DNA of 64,000 bases, taken from Rhodococcus sp. (in: high G+C Gram-positive bacteria). Lineage in GTDB: Bacteria; Actinomycetota; Actinomycetes; Mycobacteriales; Mycobacteriaceae. Both the position numbers and the translations under genes were made by a program. Below, piece by piece: positions 47,497 to 56,938 of the stretch (position 1 is its first letter; each line of letters begins with the position of its first letter). The stretch is from the NCBI RefSeq assembly GCF_023264675.1, contig NZ_JAHFVG010000010.1:1-64000 (forward strand), in the 5' to 3' direction. Under the pieces are notes generated by a model. It was not told the DNA's origin, did not search any database, and was given only the letters and a program-made list of their open reading frames with translations.

Positions 47497-47502
47497 CAAG
47501 AG

Positions 47503-47540
47503 AAGCCCCCGAACTGCGTTTACGCGCAGTTCGGGGGCTT
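47503..47540 (+). terminator. Rho-independent terminator after tRNA-Arg
   Basis: Perfect 16-bp stem AAGCCCCCGAACTGCG (47503-47518) with its complement at 47525-47540, a 6-nt loop, and TTT after it. Starts seven bases after the tRNA. Confidence 0.92.
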
Positions 47541-47542
47541 TT

Positions 47543-47580
47543 TCGATGTGTTGAGTTCGGTGCTGACCTCAACACATCGA
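47543..47580. repeat. 13-bp inverted repeat and gene-poor stretch
   Basis: TCGATGTGTTGAG at 47543-47555 is repeated inverted at 47568-47580, and a further GTGTTGAG stands at 47598-47605. The surrounding 47541-47822 holds no convincing gene. It could be a second hairpin or a scar of a degraded element. Confidence 0.6.
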
Positions 47581-47822
47581 TTCGTTTTCGGGCGAAAGTG
47601 TTGAGGGATTCGAACGGCCATGGTCGGCGGCGTACCTTCGGGGACCTGAGGTACGAAGTGGCATTTGACTCTCTTGTCCTGCAGCACTTGCAGTCGAACA
47701 CCTTTCCAGCCATGACAGGATAGCCGGACTGCCGCGGCCCGGTCGCTGTGCCGATCGACCGTTGGGGACACATGCCATTTCGTCCGGCCCGATGACTCCG
47801 GCTGCCGTCGGAAGAGTCATCG

Positions 47823-48098
47823 ATGCTCACCGCACCGGACACTCGCCGCGCCGCGCCGTGCCACGCCGCACGCCGGACGATCCCGCGACCATTCGAACAC
47901 GACGAAGCGTCGTCGTTGGATGCGAATTCCCCAGGTTTAGAGCCTGCCTCGGCGACCTCGAGCTCGGACTACTACCGGATCGGCATCGACGCCCGCCGCC
48001 GAGCGCACGAAGATTTGGCCGATGTACCCGACATCGCCGATGATCTCGAGAACCGAATCGAGCAACTGTTGGAACGCACTCCTACCTGGTCGACCTGA
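47823..48098 (+). CDS. Hypothetical 91-residue protein
   Basis: ATG 47823 follows GGAAGAG by six bases. The first half is basic and proline-rich without clear character; the second half (DYYRIGIDARRRAHEDLADV, then an acidic helix) looks more protein-like. No family recognised. It sits alone between the tRNAs and the convergent dehydrogenase and may be spurious. Confidence 0.35.
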   Translation: MLTAPDTRRAAPCHAARRTIPRPFEHDEASSLDANSPGLEPASATSSSDYYRIGIDARRRAHEDLADVPDIADDLENRIEQLLERTPTWST

Positions 48099-48139
48099 AT
48101 GCGCCCGACGACGGTGTGTCGTGGTGAGCCACAGTGACT

Positions 48140-49393
<1,254 letters not shown>

Positions 49394-49473
49394 TCACGTG
49401 TAGTGGCCTGGATGACAACAAGATTTGGAAAGATGTAGATGAAGCATTCTCATAGACCAGTTTCTAGGCGAAT

Positions 49474-49957
49474 TTGTCTACCAGGATGTTGATGACGACC
49501 AAGAGGAGTGGACGGATGGAATCAGGACCGGACGAAGTGGAGTTGGATGAGACTGATCGGCGCATCATCCGCGAGTTGATGAAGGACGGGCGCGCATCCA
49601 TGACGACGGTCGCCGAACGGGCGCACATGTCTCGGGCGCGTGCCTATGTCGCCTGGAACGGCTACAGCGCGCAGAGGTGATCGAAGGCTTCACAGCCCGG
49701 ATCTCACATGAGCGGGCCGGACTCAAGGCCTCGGCCTATGTCGCGCTGTCCGTTCAGTAGGCTTCGTTGCATTCGCTGGCCGCACAACTTCAGACGCCCC
49801 TTTTGTCGACCACATCTCGTTGCGTTGGCGGAGACTTCGATGGTTTGGTACTCGTTCGCGCGCCGGATAATTCGGCCCTTCGGCACCTCATATTCGAACG
49901 TCTGCAGTCAGTCGAGGGGCGTCTTGTCGACCAAGACGTGGTTGATATTCGATGAGC
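49474..49957 (+). pseudogene. Lrp/AsnC-family regulator, frameshifted pseudogene
   Basis: The first frame encodes a normal Lrp winged helix (DETDRRIIRELMKDGRASMT to SRARAY) and then stops at 49678. The expected continuation ERLQRAEVIEGFTARISHER is in another frame, ending at a TAG (49758). The ligand-binding part (GGDFDGLVLVRAPDNSAL, HLIFERLQSVEG) is in yet another register, and the terminal STKTWLIFDE shifts again. At least three frame breaks make it non-functional. Divergent, 240 bp from the Leu/Phe/Val dehydrogenase. Start could be 49474 or ATG 49516. Confidence 0.85.
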
Positions 49958-50009
49958 CGACCGATCCTGGGCTCACATGGGTGTGATTCGACGAGGCGAG
50001 CCGGTGGGG

Positions 50010-50498
50010 TCAGCTATGGCCGGTGAACCCTTCGCTGTACTCGGCAAGGAGCGTCGTGAGCCGTTCGACCATGAAGGTGTAGTACTCGTGCATTGCCTGC
50101 AGCCGTCTGCGTTGTTCGGCCGGGAGCGCGCCTCCCTGGCGGCTGGCTCTTTCGGCCAGTGACAGCAGCTCTGTGGTTTGCTCGAGTTGATGTTGCAGGC
50201 ATCCGACCCACGCGTCATCGCGCCATCGGTAGACCGATTGCCGGCTGCCTTTTTCCTTGAGCCGCTCGACGGTCCCGGTGGCCACCAGCAGCCGCGTTGT
50301 CTCCGATACCGACCCCTTGCTCGCGTCGAGTGCCTCCTGTAACTGCGGCATGGTCATCGGTGTCTCGCTGAGCATCAACACGCCTGCTGCCCTGCCTGCC
50401 ATGCGGGGCCAGCCCATCGCACCGCCGATGTGGACACCGAAGTCGTCGATCAGCGCTTCCGAGTCCACGGATCTGCCCCCGCCGATCGCCTCTGACAT
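50010..50498 (-). CDS. GbsR-like transcriptional regulator
   Basis: 162 residues. IGGAMGWPRMAGRAAGVLML, MTMPQLQEALDASKGSVSETTRLLVATG and RWRDDAWVGCLQHQL match the GbsR/MarR-like winged-helix family, whose Bacillus founder controls choline-to-glycine-betaine genes. ATG 50498. Divergent from a choline-dehydrogenase-like oxidoreductase and an aldehyde dehydrogenase, with a palindrome between, so it probably represses them and itself. Confidence 0.82.
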   Translation of the reverse strand: MSEAIGGGRSVDSEALIDDFGVHIGGAMGWPRMAGRAAGVLMLSETPMTMPQLQEALDASKGSVSETTRLLVATGTVERLKEKGSRQSVYRWRDDAWVGCLQHQLEQTTELLSLAERASRQGGALPAEQRRRLQAMHEYYTFMVERLTTLLAEYSEGFTGHS

Positions 50499-50525
50499 CG
50501 CAACTCCCAACTGATCAATATAAAA

Positions 50526-50535
50526 TGAATATTCA
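50526..50535. promoter_or_regulatory. Candidate GbsR operator palindrome
   Basis: TGAATATTCA is a perfect 10-bp palindrome in an AT-rich stretch of the 132-bp gap between the divergent gbsR-like and GMC genes. Position suits repression of both. Confidence 0.4.
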
Positions 50536-50630
50536 CTCTTGACTGAACTGATTTGCAAAGGAATCATACTCCGGAGAGCCCGGGCGCTTCCGGTGACCTC
50601 ACTCGCAGAAGACACTTTTGGAGGTTTGTG

Positions 50631-52193
50631 GTGACCGAGACAGGATGGGATCTGATTGTGGTGGGAGCGGGTTCGGCAGGCGCCGCGCTTGCGGTTCGAT
50701 CCGCGGAGAAAGGTAAACGCGTCCTGTTGGTCGAAGCCGGGCCCGACTACCGCTCGGCGCAGATGCACGAGGCATGGCGATCTCCCAATCCCATTCGCGC
50801 CCTACTCGATCCGACCGCGACGGAACATCTGGTCTGGGAGGGTGTCGATGCGGCGCGCACCGAGAAGCAGGAGCAGTCGGTCTACTGGCGTGGACGTGGC
50901 GTCGGAGGAAGTTCGTCGATCAACGGTCAGATCGCGATCCGGCCGCCCATCGCGGATTTCGACGAATGGGTGAGTTGGGGATGTGCCGGCTGGGGCCCTT
51001 CGGATGTACTGCCGTACTTCGCCAAGCTCGAAGACGACGAGAAGTACGGCGACGAGTCTTATCACGGCCGGGGCGGACCGACACCGATTCACCGCACCCC
51101 ACAGGAGAACTGGGGATCTGTGGACCGGGCACTGTGTGCTGCGGCGCTCGCCGCGGGCCATGAGTGGGCCCCGGATGTGAACGCGCCCGGAGCGTTCGGT
51201 GTCTCGCCGTACCCCATCAATTCGCGATCGGGTCGACGGGTGTCGGTGAACGACGCCTACCTCGAGGGTTCCCGCGATGGTTCCAGCCTCACGATTCTCG
51301 GTGACGGACTCGTCGACCAGCTACTGTTCTCCGGTGATCGCGTCGTAGGCGTTCAGATCATCGTCGGTGGCGAGATCGTGACCGAACATGCCGACGAAGT
51401 GGTGCTGAGCGCGGGAGCGGTTCATTCTCCGGCCATCCTGATGCGATCGGGCATCGGCCCGGCGAGCCTCCTCCGGTCGCTGGACATCGAAGTGCGCAAA
51501 GACCTTCCGGTCGGTCGTGGCCTTCAAGATCACCCCATGGCCGTGGTATCGATCCCGCTGATCGAAGAGGCCGGGATCCAGACACCCGACGACCGCCACA
51601 CCAACGTCTGCGTCCGATACCGCAGCAGTGCGGGCGCGCCAGAGGGCGACATGATGTTCGTTTCCCAGAACCAGAATGTGGTTGCGATGGCGAACCCTGA
51701 CATGCGTTCGCTGGCAGGTGCATTCGGAGTCTGGGTCAACAAAGCCTACTCGCGCGGCGAGCTGACTCTGACGTCGACAGACCCTGCCGCCGGTCCGCAG
51801 ATCCACTCCCGCATGCTCTCCGACGAACGGGACCTGAGCCGTCTGCGCGACGGGGTGCGCGCGATGGTCGATCTCGCCCGCGATCCCGCGGTCGCATCGA
51901 TCACCCACGGCACTCTCGAGAAGGAGAACACCGCACTGTTCGCAGCGCTCGACAGCGACAGCGAACTCGACGACCTCCTGCTCGAGACGGTCAGCGATGT
52001 GCAGCACGCGACGAGTACCTGCCGGATGGGTGCACCCGGTGATCTGGACACGGTCGTGGACCCGTCGTGCCGGGTCCTCGGAATCGACCATCTCCGCGTG
52101 GTCGACGCGTCGATCTTCCCTTCCGTGCCACGCGCGAACACCAACCTGACCGCGATCATGGTCGGCGAGATCATGGCCGATCGGCTCTCCTGA
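50631..52193 (+). CDS. GMC oxidoreductase (choline-dehydrogenase-like)
   Basis: 520 residues, FAD-dependent. DLIVVGAGSAGAALAVRSA is the FAD loop, RGRGVGGSSSINGQIAIR the first GMC signature, and GAVHSPAILMRSGIGP the second. DVQHATSTCRMG holds the active-site His region, and VVDASIFPSVPRANTNLT the C-terminal His/Asn area (His replaced by Arg-Ala context). GTG 50631 is six bases after GGAGG. It would oxidise an alcohol to the aldehyde used by the next gene, ALDH. Confidence 0.88.
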   Translation: MTETGWDLIVVGAGSAGAALAVRSAEKGKRVLLVEAGPDYRSAQMHEAWRSPNPIRALLDPTATEHLVWEGVDAARTEKQEQSVYWRGRGVGGSSSINGQIAIRPPIADFDEWVSWGCAGWGPSDVLPYFAKLEDDEKYGDESYHGRGGPTPIHRTPQENWGSVDRALCAAALAAGHEWAPDVNAPGAFGVSPYPINSRSGRRVSVNDAYLEGSRDGSSLTILGDGLVDQLLFSGDRVVGVQIIVGGEIVTEHADEVVLSAGAVHSPAILMRSGIGPASLLRSLDIEVRKDLPVGRGLQDHPMAVVSIPLIEEAGIQTPDDRHTNVCVRYRSSAGAPEGDMMFVSQNQNVVAMANPDMRSLAGAFGVWVNKAYSRGELTLTSTDPAAGPQIHSRMLSDERDLSRLRDGVRAMVDLARDPAVASITHGTLEKENTALFAALDSDSELDDLLLETVSDVQHATSTCRMGAPGDLDTVVDPSCRVLGIDHLRVVDASIFPSVPRANTNLTAIMVGEIMADRLS

Positions 52194-52227
52194 TCCCGAA
52201 GTCACCGACCGAAAGGCACTACCTCCC

Positions 52228-53661
52228 ATGAAGATCCTTCAGAACCTGATCAACGGTGTCTGGCAAGACCCTAGGGTGAACACCCTTCTCGATGTGGTCA
52301 ATCCCGCGACCGAAGAGGTGATCGCACAGTTCGGTTGCGGCTCCGCCGACGACGTCGACCGTGCTGTCGACGCCGCAGTGGACGCACAGGCAGGCTGGGC
52401 CGCGCTGCCGGTCGCGCAACGCATCGAGCATCTGTCCGGGTGGGCTGAGGCAATCGCCGAGCACGCCGAGGAACTCGCCGAACTCGAGTGCCGAGAGATG
52501 GGCAAGCCCGTCGTCCTCGGACGGACTTTCATCGACGGCGCAGTGCAGGGCTTTCGGGTCGCGGCGGAGGAAGCCTTGGCGTATCCGTTCGTTGAGGACA
52601 TCCCTGGACCCGACGGCTCGAACACGACGATCGTACGCAACCCCGTCGGCGCCGCGGCCGTCATCACGCCGTGGAACTTCCCGGTTCCCATGGTCCTGGG
52701 CGCGCTCGGTCCGATCCTGGCCGCCGGCAACACAGTGGTCGTGAAACCATCGGAGCGCTCTCCGATGTCGACCACTCGGCTGTTCGAGTTGTCGACGCTC
52801 CCGCCGGGCGTGGCCAACCTGTTGCTCGGCGATTCCCGAGCCGGAGCGCCATTGACCGAGCACAATCGGATCAGGCTGGTGCACTTCACCGGATCAGTTG
52901 ACGCAGGTCGGCGCATCGGGTCCGAAACGGGAGGTAGGCTGTGCCGGTCGATTCTCGAGCTCGGAGGCAAAGACCCGGTTGTCGTCGACGGCGGGGTCGA
53001 TCCGGTGGCCGTCGCCGGTGCAGTCGCGTTCGGCGCCTTTGCGAACACCGGTCAGATCTGTACGTCGATGGAACGCATCTACGTCCATCAGGAAGTGGCC
53101 GAAGCGTTTGTCGAGGCGCTGACCGAGGCAGCATCGTCATATGCGCTGGGCGACGGTCACGATGCCGGAACCGTCCTGGGGCCGCTGGTCGACGAACGCC
53201 AGCGCACCATTGTCCATGAGCACGTCACCGATGCAGTCGCCGGAGGCGCGCAGATCCGCTGCGGTGGAGAGATTCCCGAGGGAAAGGGGTTCTTCTACCC
53301 GGCGACCGTGCTGACCGATGTGGACGACTCCATGCGGGTGATGACCGAGGAGACATTCGGCCCCGTTGCACCCGTAGTCGTGGTCTCGTCGTTCGAGGAG
53401 GGAATCGAGCGCGCCGGCGGGTCGCGTTTCGCGCTCGGCGCCACCGTGTATACGAACGACCCGGCCCACGCAGCAGCGGCTGCTGCGATACCTGCCGGCG
53501 TGACGTGGATCAATCAGTGGCAAGGCGGTGGGCCCGAGCGTCTGTACGAACCTGCCGGTGACAGTGGCATGGGGGCGACCGGTGCTCGTGCCGCCTACGA
53601 CGCGGCAACCAGGCCGGCAACGATTCACACGGCCGCCATCGCGGGGTTCGCCGTATCGTGA
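52228..53661 (+). CDS. Aldehyde dehydrogenase
   Basis: 477 residues. ITPWNFPVPM holds the catalytic Asn150, LELGGKDPVVV the general base Glu245, and NTGQICTSMERIYV the nucleophile Cys278. EETFGPVAPV is the second NAD-interacting motif. Placed 34 bp after the GMC gene and overlapping the M20 gene (GTGA). Together they suggest alcohol to acid conversion; betaine aldehyde is one candidate because of the GbsR-like regulator. Confidence 0.9.
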   Translation: MKILQNLINGVWQDPRVNTLLDVVNPATEEVIAQFGCGSADDVDRAVDAAVDAQAGWAALPVAQRIEHLSGWAEAIAEHAEELAELECREMGKPVVLGRTFIDGAVQGFRVAAEEALAYPFVEDIPGPDGSNTTIVRNPVGAAAVITPWNFPVPMVLGALGPILAAGNTVVVKPSERSPMSTTRLFELSTLPPGVANLLLGDSRAGAPLTEHNRIRLVHFTGSVDAGRRIGSETGGRLCRSILELGGKDPVVVDGGVDPVAVAGAVAFGAFANTGQICTSMERIYVHQEVAEAFVEALTEAASSYALGDGHDAGTVLGPLVDERQRTIVHEHVTDAVAGGAQIRCGGEIPEGKGFFYPATVLTDVDDSMRVMTEETFGPVAPVVVVSSFEEGIERAGGSRFALGATVYTNDPAHAAAAAAIPAGVTWINQWQGGGPERLYEPAGDSGMGATGARAAYDAATRPATIHTAAIAGFAVS

Positions 53662-54800
53662 GAATCGGCATGGACGCCACCAAACACGCTATCGCACGGC
53701 GGATCGGGTGCGTCGAACGGCAACTCGTTGATCTGTCCCACCGCATCCACGCACACCCAGAGTTGGGCTTCGAAGAATATCAAGCAAGCAGCTGGGTTGC
53801 CGAAATACTCGGGGACGCAGGATTTCACGTGCAGCACGGATGTTATGGGCTTCCCACCGCTGTACGCGCAACGATTGGATCGGGGCCGGTGCACGTCGGC
53901 ATCTGCGCCGAATATGACGCCCTACCTGACATTGGGCATGCATGCGGACACAACATCATTGCGGCTGCCGGCGTCGGAGCGGCACTCGGCTTGGCCGGGT
54001 TCGTCGATGAATTGGGCCTGACCGTCACTCTCCTCGGCACGCCGGCCGAGGAGGGTGGAGGGGGCAAAATTCTCATGCTTGAACGCGGAGCCTTCGATGG
54101 GCTCGATGCCGCCATGATGGTCCATCCTGCCGGGGTCGAATTGGCTGCGATGCCAGGTACTGCGGTTTCTCAGTTCGAGGTGGCTTTCGAGGGAAAGCCT
54201 GCTCACGCAGGTGCTTATCCAGAATTGGGAGTCAATGCGGCCGATGCGATGACCATCGCTCAGGTGGCCGTCGGCCAGCTGAGACAACAGACGCGCACAA
54301 CCGACCGCATCCAGGGAATTGTCACCGCGGCCGGAAGCGCGGTGAACGTGATCCCGGATCACTCCGCCGGAAAATGGATCGTCCGCTCCGATACAGCGCA
54401 GGCGCTGGCCATCCTCACCGGCCGGGTGCAACGATGTTTCGAGGCAGGCGCACTGGCAAGCGGTTGCACGTTGTCGATTGTCCCGACCGGCCCTGACTAT
54501 GCGGATCTTCGTCCGGACGCCGGCTTGTTGGCGCTCTATCGGGCCAACGCGCAAGCACTCGGCCGGCACTTTCCGGACGTGCCCAACGGGTTGATGGGCG
54601 CAGCAACCGATATGGGAAACGTCTCCCACGTCGTACCCACCATTCACCCCATGCTCGGTTTGGATTGTCACCCCGCGGCTAACCACCAACCGGAGTTCAC
54701 CGCCGCGTGTATCACTCCGACCGCGGACCGGGCAGTAATAGATGGTGCCACGGCAATGGCTTGGACTGCAGCTGATTTCACGGTCGCGAAGTCTGCATAG
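53658..54800 (+). CDS. M20-family amidohydrolase
   Basis: 380 residues. Metal ligands appear in GHACGHNIIAAAG and GTPAEEGGGGKILM, and MMVHPAG follows; HRIHAHPELGFEEY is the N-terminal signature of the IAA-amino-acid hydrolase subgroup (M20D). GKPAHAGAYPELGVNAADAM is the dimerisation domain. It cleaves N-acyl amino acids or similar amides. GTG 53658 overlaps the ALDH stop; ATG 53670 is four codons in. Third gene of the operon. Confidence 0.87.
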   Translation: MRIGMDATKHAIARRIGCVERQLVDLSHRIHAHPELGFEEYQASSWVAEILGDAGFHVQHGCYGLPTAVRATIGSGPVHVGICAEYDALPDIGHACGHNIIAAAGVGAALGLAGFVDELGLTVTLLGTPAEEGGGGKILMLERGAFDGLDAAMMVHPAGVELAAMPGTAVSQFEVAFEGKPAHAGAYPELGVNAADAMTIAQVAVGQLRQQTRTTDRIQGIVTAAGSAVNVIPDHSAGKWIVRSDTAQALAILTGRVQRCFEAGALASGCTLSIVPTGPDYADLRPDAGLLALYRANAQALGRHFPDVPNGLMGAATDMGNVSHVVPTIHPMLGLDCHPAANHQPEFTAACITPTADRAVIDGATAMAWTAADFTVAKSA

Positions 54801-54879
54801 ACATGGTGTAGGGCTGCGTGCACAGCTGCGACGCCCGTGCCCAGCTCGACGAGGAATGGGGTAGGACGCCTGGCGTGGT

Positions 54880-55375
54880 GCGGGGAAAGCTGCTCAACGA
54901 GATCGCGGATCCGATCGAAAGCAACGGTGACCTGTTGGCCAGACTCGAGGAGCCGCTCATCGCAGACTCGATCCACGACTAGAGCCGGCTACGCGGCACG
55001 ATCGAGGTGCCGATCGCCGCCGGAGAGAGCGAGTACTCGCGGTACGGGTTCCGCGAACTGATCGAGCACGAGGCGTTCGACATCCTGCAACCCGACGTCC
55101 ACAGAATGGGCGGGATCACTGAGTTCATGCGCGTCCTCGCTCTCGCCGACGCCTGGAACATTCCCGTTGCTCCCCACACCTCGTGGGAATTTCACAGCCA
55201 GTTGGTGTGCTGCGGAACCACCGCCCTTGTGGTCGAGTATTACGAGTGACTTCCCGACGATTTTTTCGCTGTCCGGCCGGAGATCACGAACGGCTTCGTG
55301 TCGGTGGCTCAGACGCCCGGGACGGGTGTCTCGATCGATCCTTCGTCTTTCGAGTAGTACAAGGTCGCGAAGTAG
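54880..55375 (+). pseudogene. Enolase-superfamily (mandelate racemase-like) pseudogene
   Basis: In one continuous frame the sequence reads LLNEIADPIESNGDLLARLE, EEPLIADSIHD, then TAG (54980-54982), SRLRGTIEVPIAAGE, FDILQPDVHRMGGITEFMRV, PVAPHTSWEFHSQL, then TGA (55247-55249), and RPEITNGFVSVAQTPGTGVS, then TAG (55355). These are the C-terminal barrel motifs of mandelate racemase/muconate-lactonising enzymes. The N-terminal half is missing and there are three in-frame stops without frameshifts. It follows the M20 gene, so it was probably part of that operon. Confidence 0.85.
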
Positions 55376-55528
55376 CTGCACCCAACGATGTTCGGTGCCC
55401 ACAACGCCTCCTGCCGAGCACTTTCCAGACCCGTGACTCGGGTGCGTTGCATCGTTGTCGATCGTCCAGGCCTATCAGACAGGAGCTTCCGACACCTTGA
55501 CTGATTCTGCCGCCCCGGTGTCGGTGGA

Positions 55529-56458
55529 CTATGACGTTTCGTGGGTGGGACGCGGGGTCAGGTGGGCGGCGAAGAAGGTGGTGATCGTTGTGAGTAGATC
55601 CTGTACGCGGTCAACCGGTTTGCTGGTGTAGAAGTCGTGGTCGGCTTTAGGATATTCCTTGTAGAGAGTTTCGACGCCCGCCGCTTGTAGCACTTGGGCG
55701 AGCTCCATCCCTTCGGCACTGAGAGTGTCGTATTGGGCGGTCATGATGAGGGTGGGCGGCATCGCTTCGGGAAGTGATGCGTCATAACGTGGTGCCGCCA
55801 ACGCTTCTCGGCGGCGTTCGGCATCCGGGAAGTATGCCCAGCTCACCATCCGCTGAACGAACGGACTGATCGCTGGCCGTCGAACGATGGATGTACGGTC
55901 CGTGCGGCTCATGTCCGTGACCGGCACGATCAGCGAAACAGCGAGCGGCCGACGTCCTCCGTCGGTATGGATTTGCTGGCACACGTTGACAGCCAGTTTG
56001 GAGCCGGCGCTGATGCCGGACAGCAACAGTCGGTCGCCGTCCCAGCCGTTCGCGTCACCGGATTCTTGGACCCATCGGGCAACGTCGTACATTTCCTCCT
56101 CGGCGACCGGGTAGCGCACTTTCGGGGCGGTGGAGTAGTCCGGGAGTACGACGACCGCACCGAGGTTGGCGGCGAAGTACCGTGCGAGGTGCCGGTCCTG
56201 TTCCGGATAGCGGTTGAGAAAGCCGCCTCCGTGAAGCTGAATGATGATGGGCGGCAGCGCGTCCCCACGCGCGGGATCCGTGGTGCCGGGCCGAATAACC
56301 ACGGCCCGCAGGGCGCCATGCCGAGTGGGGATGGACAGCGACGCAGGCTCAGGCAGCACGGCCGTTGTCAGGCTCCGGGCGATCTTGGGGGTGAATCGCG
56401 CCCGGGAGCCGATGTTGGCGAGAACCCAGAAGATCGGATTGAACGTTCGTCGACGCAT
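55529..56458 (-). CDS. Alpha/beta hydrolase, HSL (hormone-sensitive lipase-like) family
   Basis: 309 residues. IIIQLHGGGFLNR is the HGGG oxyanion motif, GISAGS the nucleophile elbow (Ser), TAQYDTLSAEG carries the Asp, and KADHDFY the His. An N-terminal hydrophobic segment (FNPIFWVLANIGS) may associate with membranes. Esterase or lipase; substrate unknown. Downstream of the VOC and MFS genes and probably in the same regulated unit. Confidence 0.88.
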   Translation of the reverse strand: MRRRTFNPIFWVLANIGSRARFTPKIARSLTTAVLPEPASLSIPTRHGALRAVVIRPGTTDPARGDALPPIIIQLHGGGFLNRYPEQDRHLARYFAANLGAVVVLPDYSTAPKVRYPVAEEEMYDVARWVQESGDANGWDGDRLLLSGISAGSKLAVNVCQQIHTDGGRRPLAVSLIVPVTDMSRTDRTSIVRRPAISPFVQRMVSWAYFPDAERRREALAAPRYDASLPEAMPPTLIMTAQYDTLSAEGMELAQVLQAAGVETLYKEYPKADHDFYTSKPVDRVQDLLTTITTFFAAHLTPRPTHETS

Positions 56459-56500
56459 TGCGTGCCTTTCGTGACAGGTCGGATTACGGTGGCGGCCGGG

Positions 56501-56938
56501 TCAGCTCTTGCCGTCGATGAGATCCGAGTGGGTCCGGTAGTTGATCTCGACTTCGAGTCCGTCTCCCAGCGGGCAGTAGAACGCTGTCCACGTTGCGCCG
56601 AGGACCTCGAAGCATTCGTTGAGCTTTCCGGGTGCGAACCCCGCGCTCTCGAGTTCGGCATGCTTGGCGTGCACAGCTTCTGCGGTGTCCTGCATCAGGC
56701 CGAAGTGGAATTGCGGCGGGTACGCCGACTCGCCCTCGGGGACGGGATCGATCTGGGTGATGACGATGTCCGAGACGTCCTCACCGACCAGCAGCGCGTA
56801 GCTGCTGCCGGGGTTCGTGGCCCACGGGGCGTCCGGGACTGTGCCGATTTCGAGTGTTCGATATCCGAAGTGGGTCTCGAGTGCTCGAGCCAGGGCGGCA
56901 ACGTCGCTGGCACAGAGGTTGATGTGATTGAGCTTCAT
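56501..56938 (-). CDS. VOC-family (glyoxalase-like) protein
   Basis: 145 residues. LNHINLCASDVAALARALET opens the first betaalphabetabetabeta module; FHFGLMQDTAEAVHAKHAEL and FYCPLGDGLEVEINYR form the second with the metal-binding Glu. Could be a dioxygenase, isomerase or drug-binding protein. Start overlaps the MFS stop (ATGA), which suggests a resistance or efflux partnership. Confidence 0.83.
   Translation of the reverse strand: MKLNHINLCASDVAALARALETHFGYRTLEIGTVPDAPWATNPGSSYALLVGEDVSDIVITQIDPVPEGESAYPPQFHFGLMQDTAEAVHAKHAELESAGFAPGKLNECFEVLGATWTAFYCPLGDGLEVEINYRTHSDLIDGKS

Noticed and set aside
47762-48043. Plus-strand open frame overlapping the 47823 small gene
   Set aside because: Arg-rich, no ribosome-binding site; less plausible than the 47823 frame.
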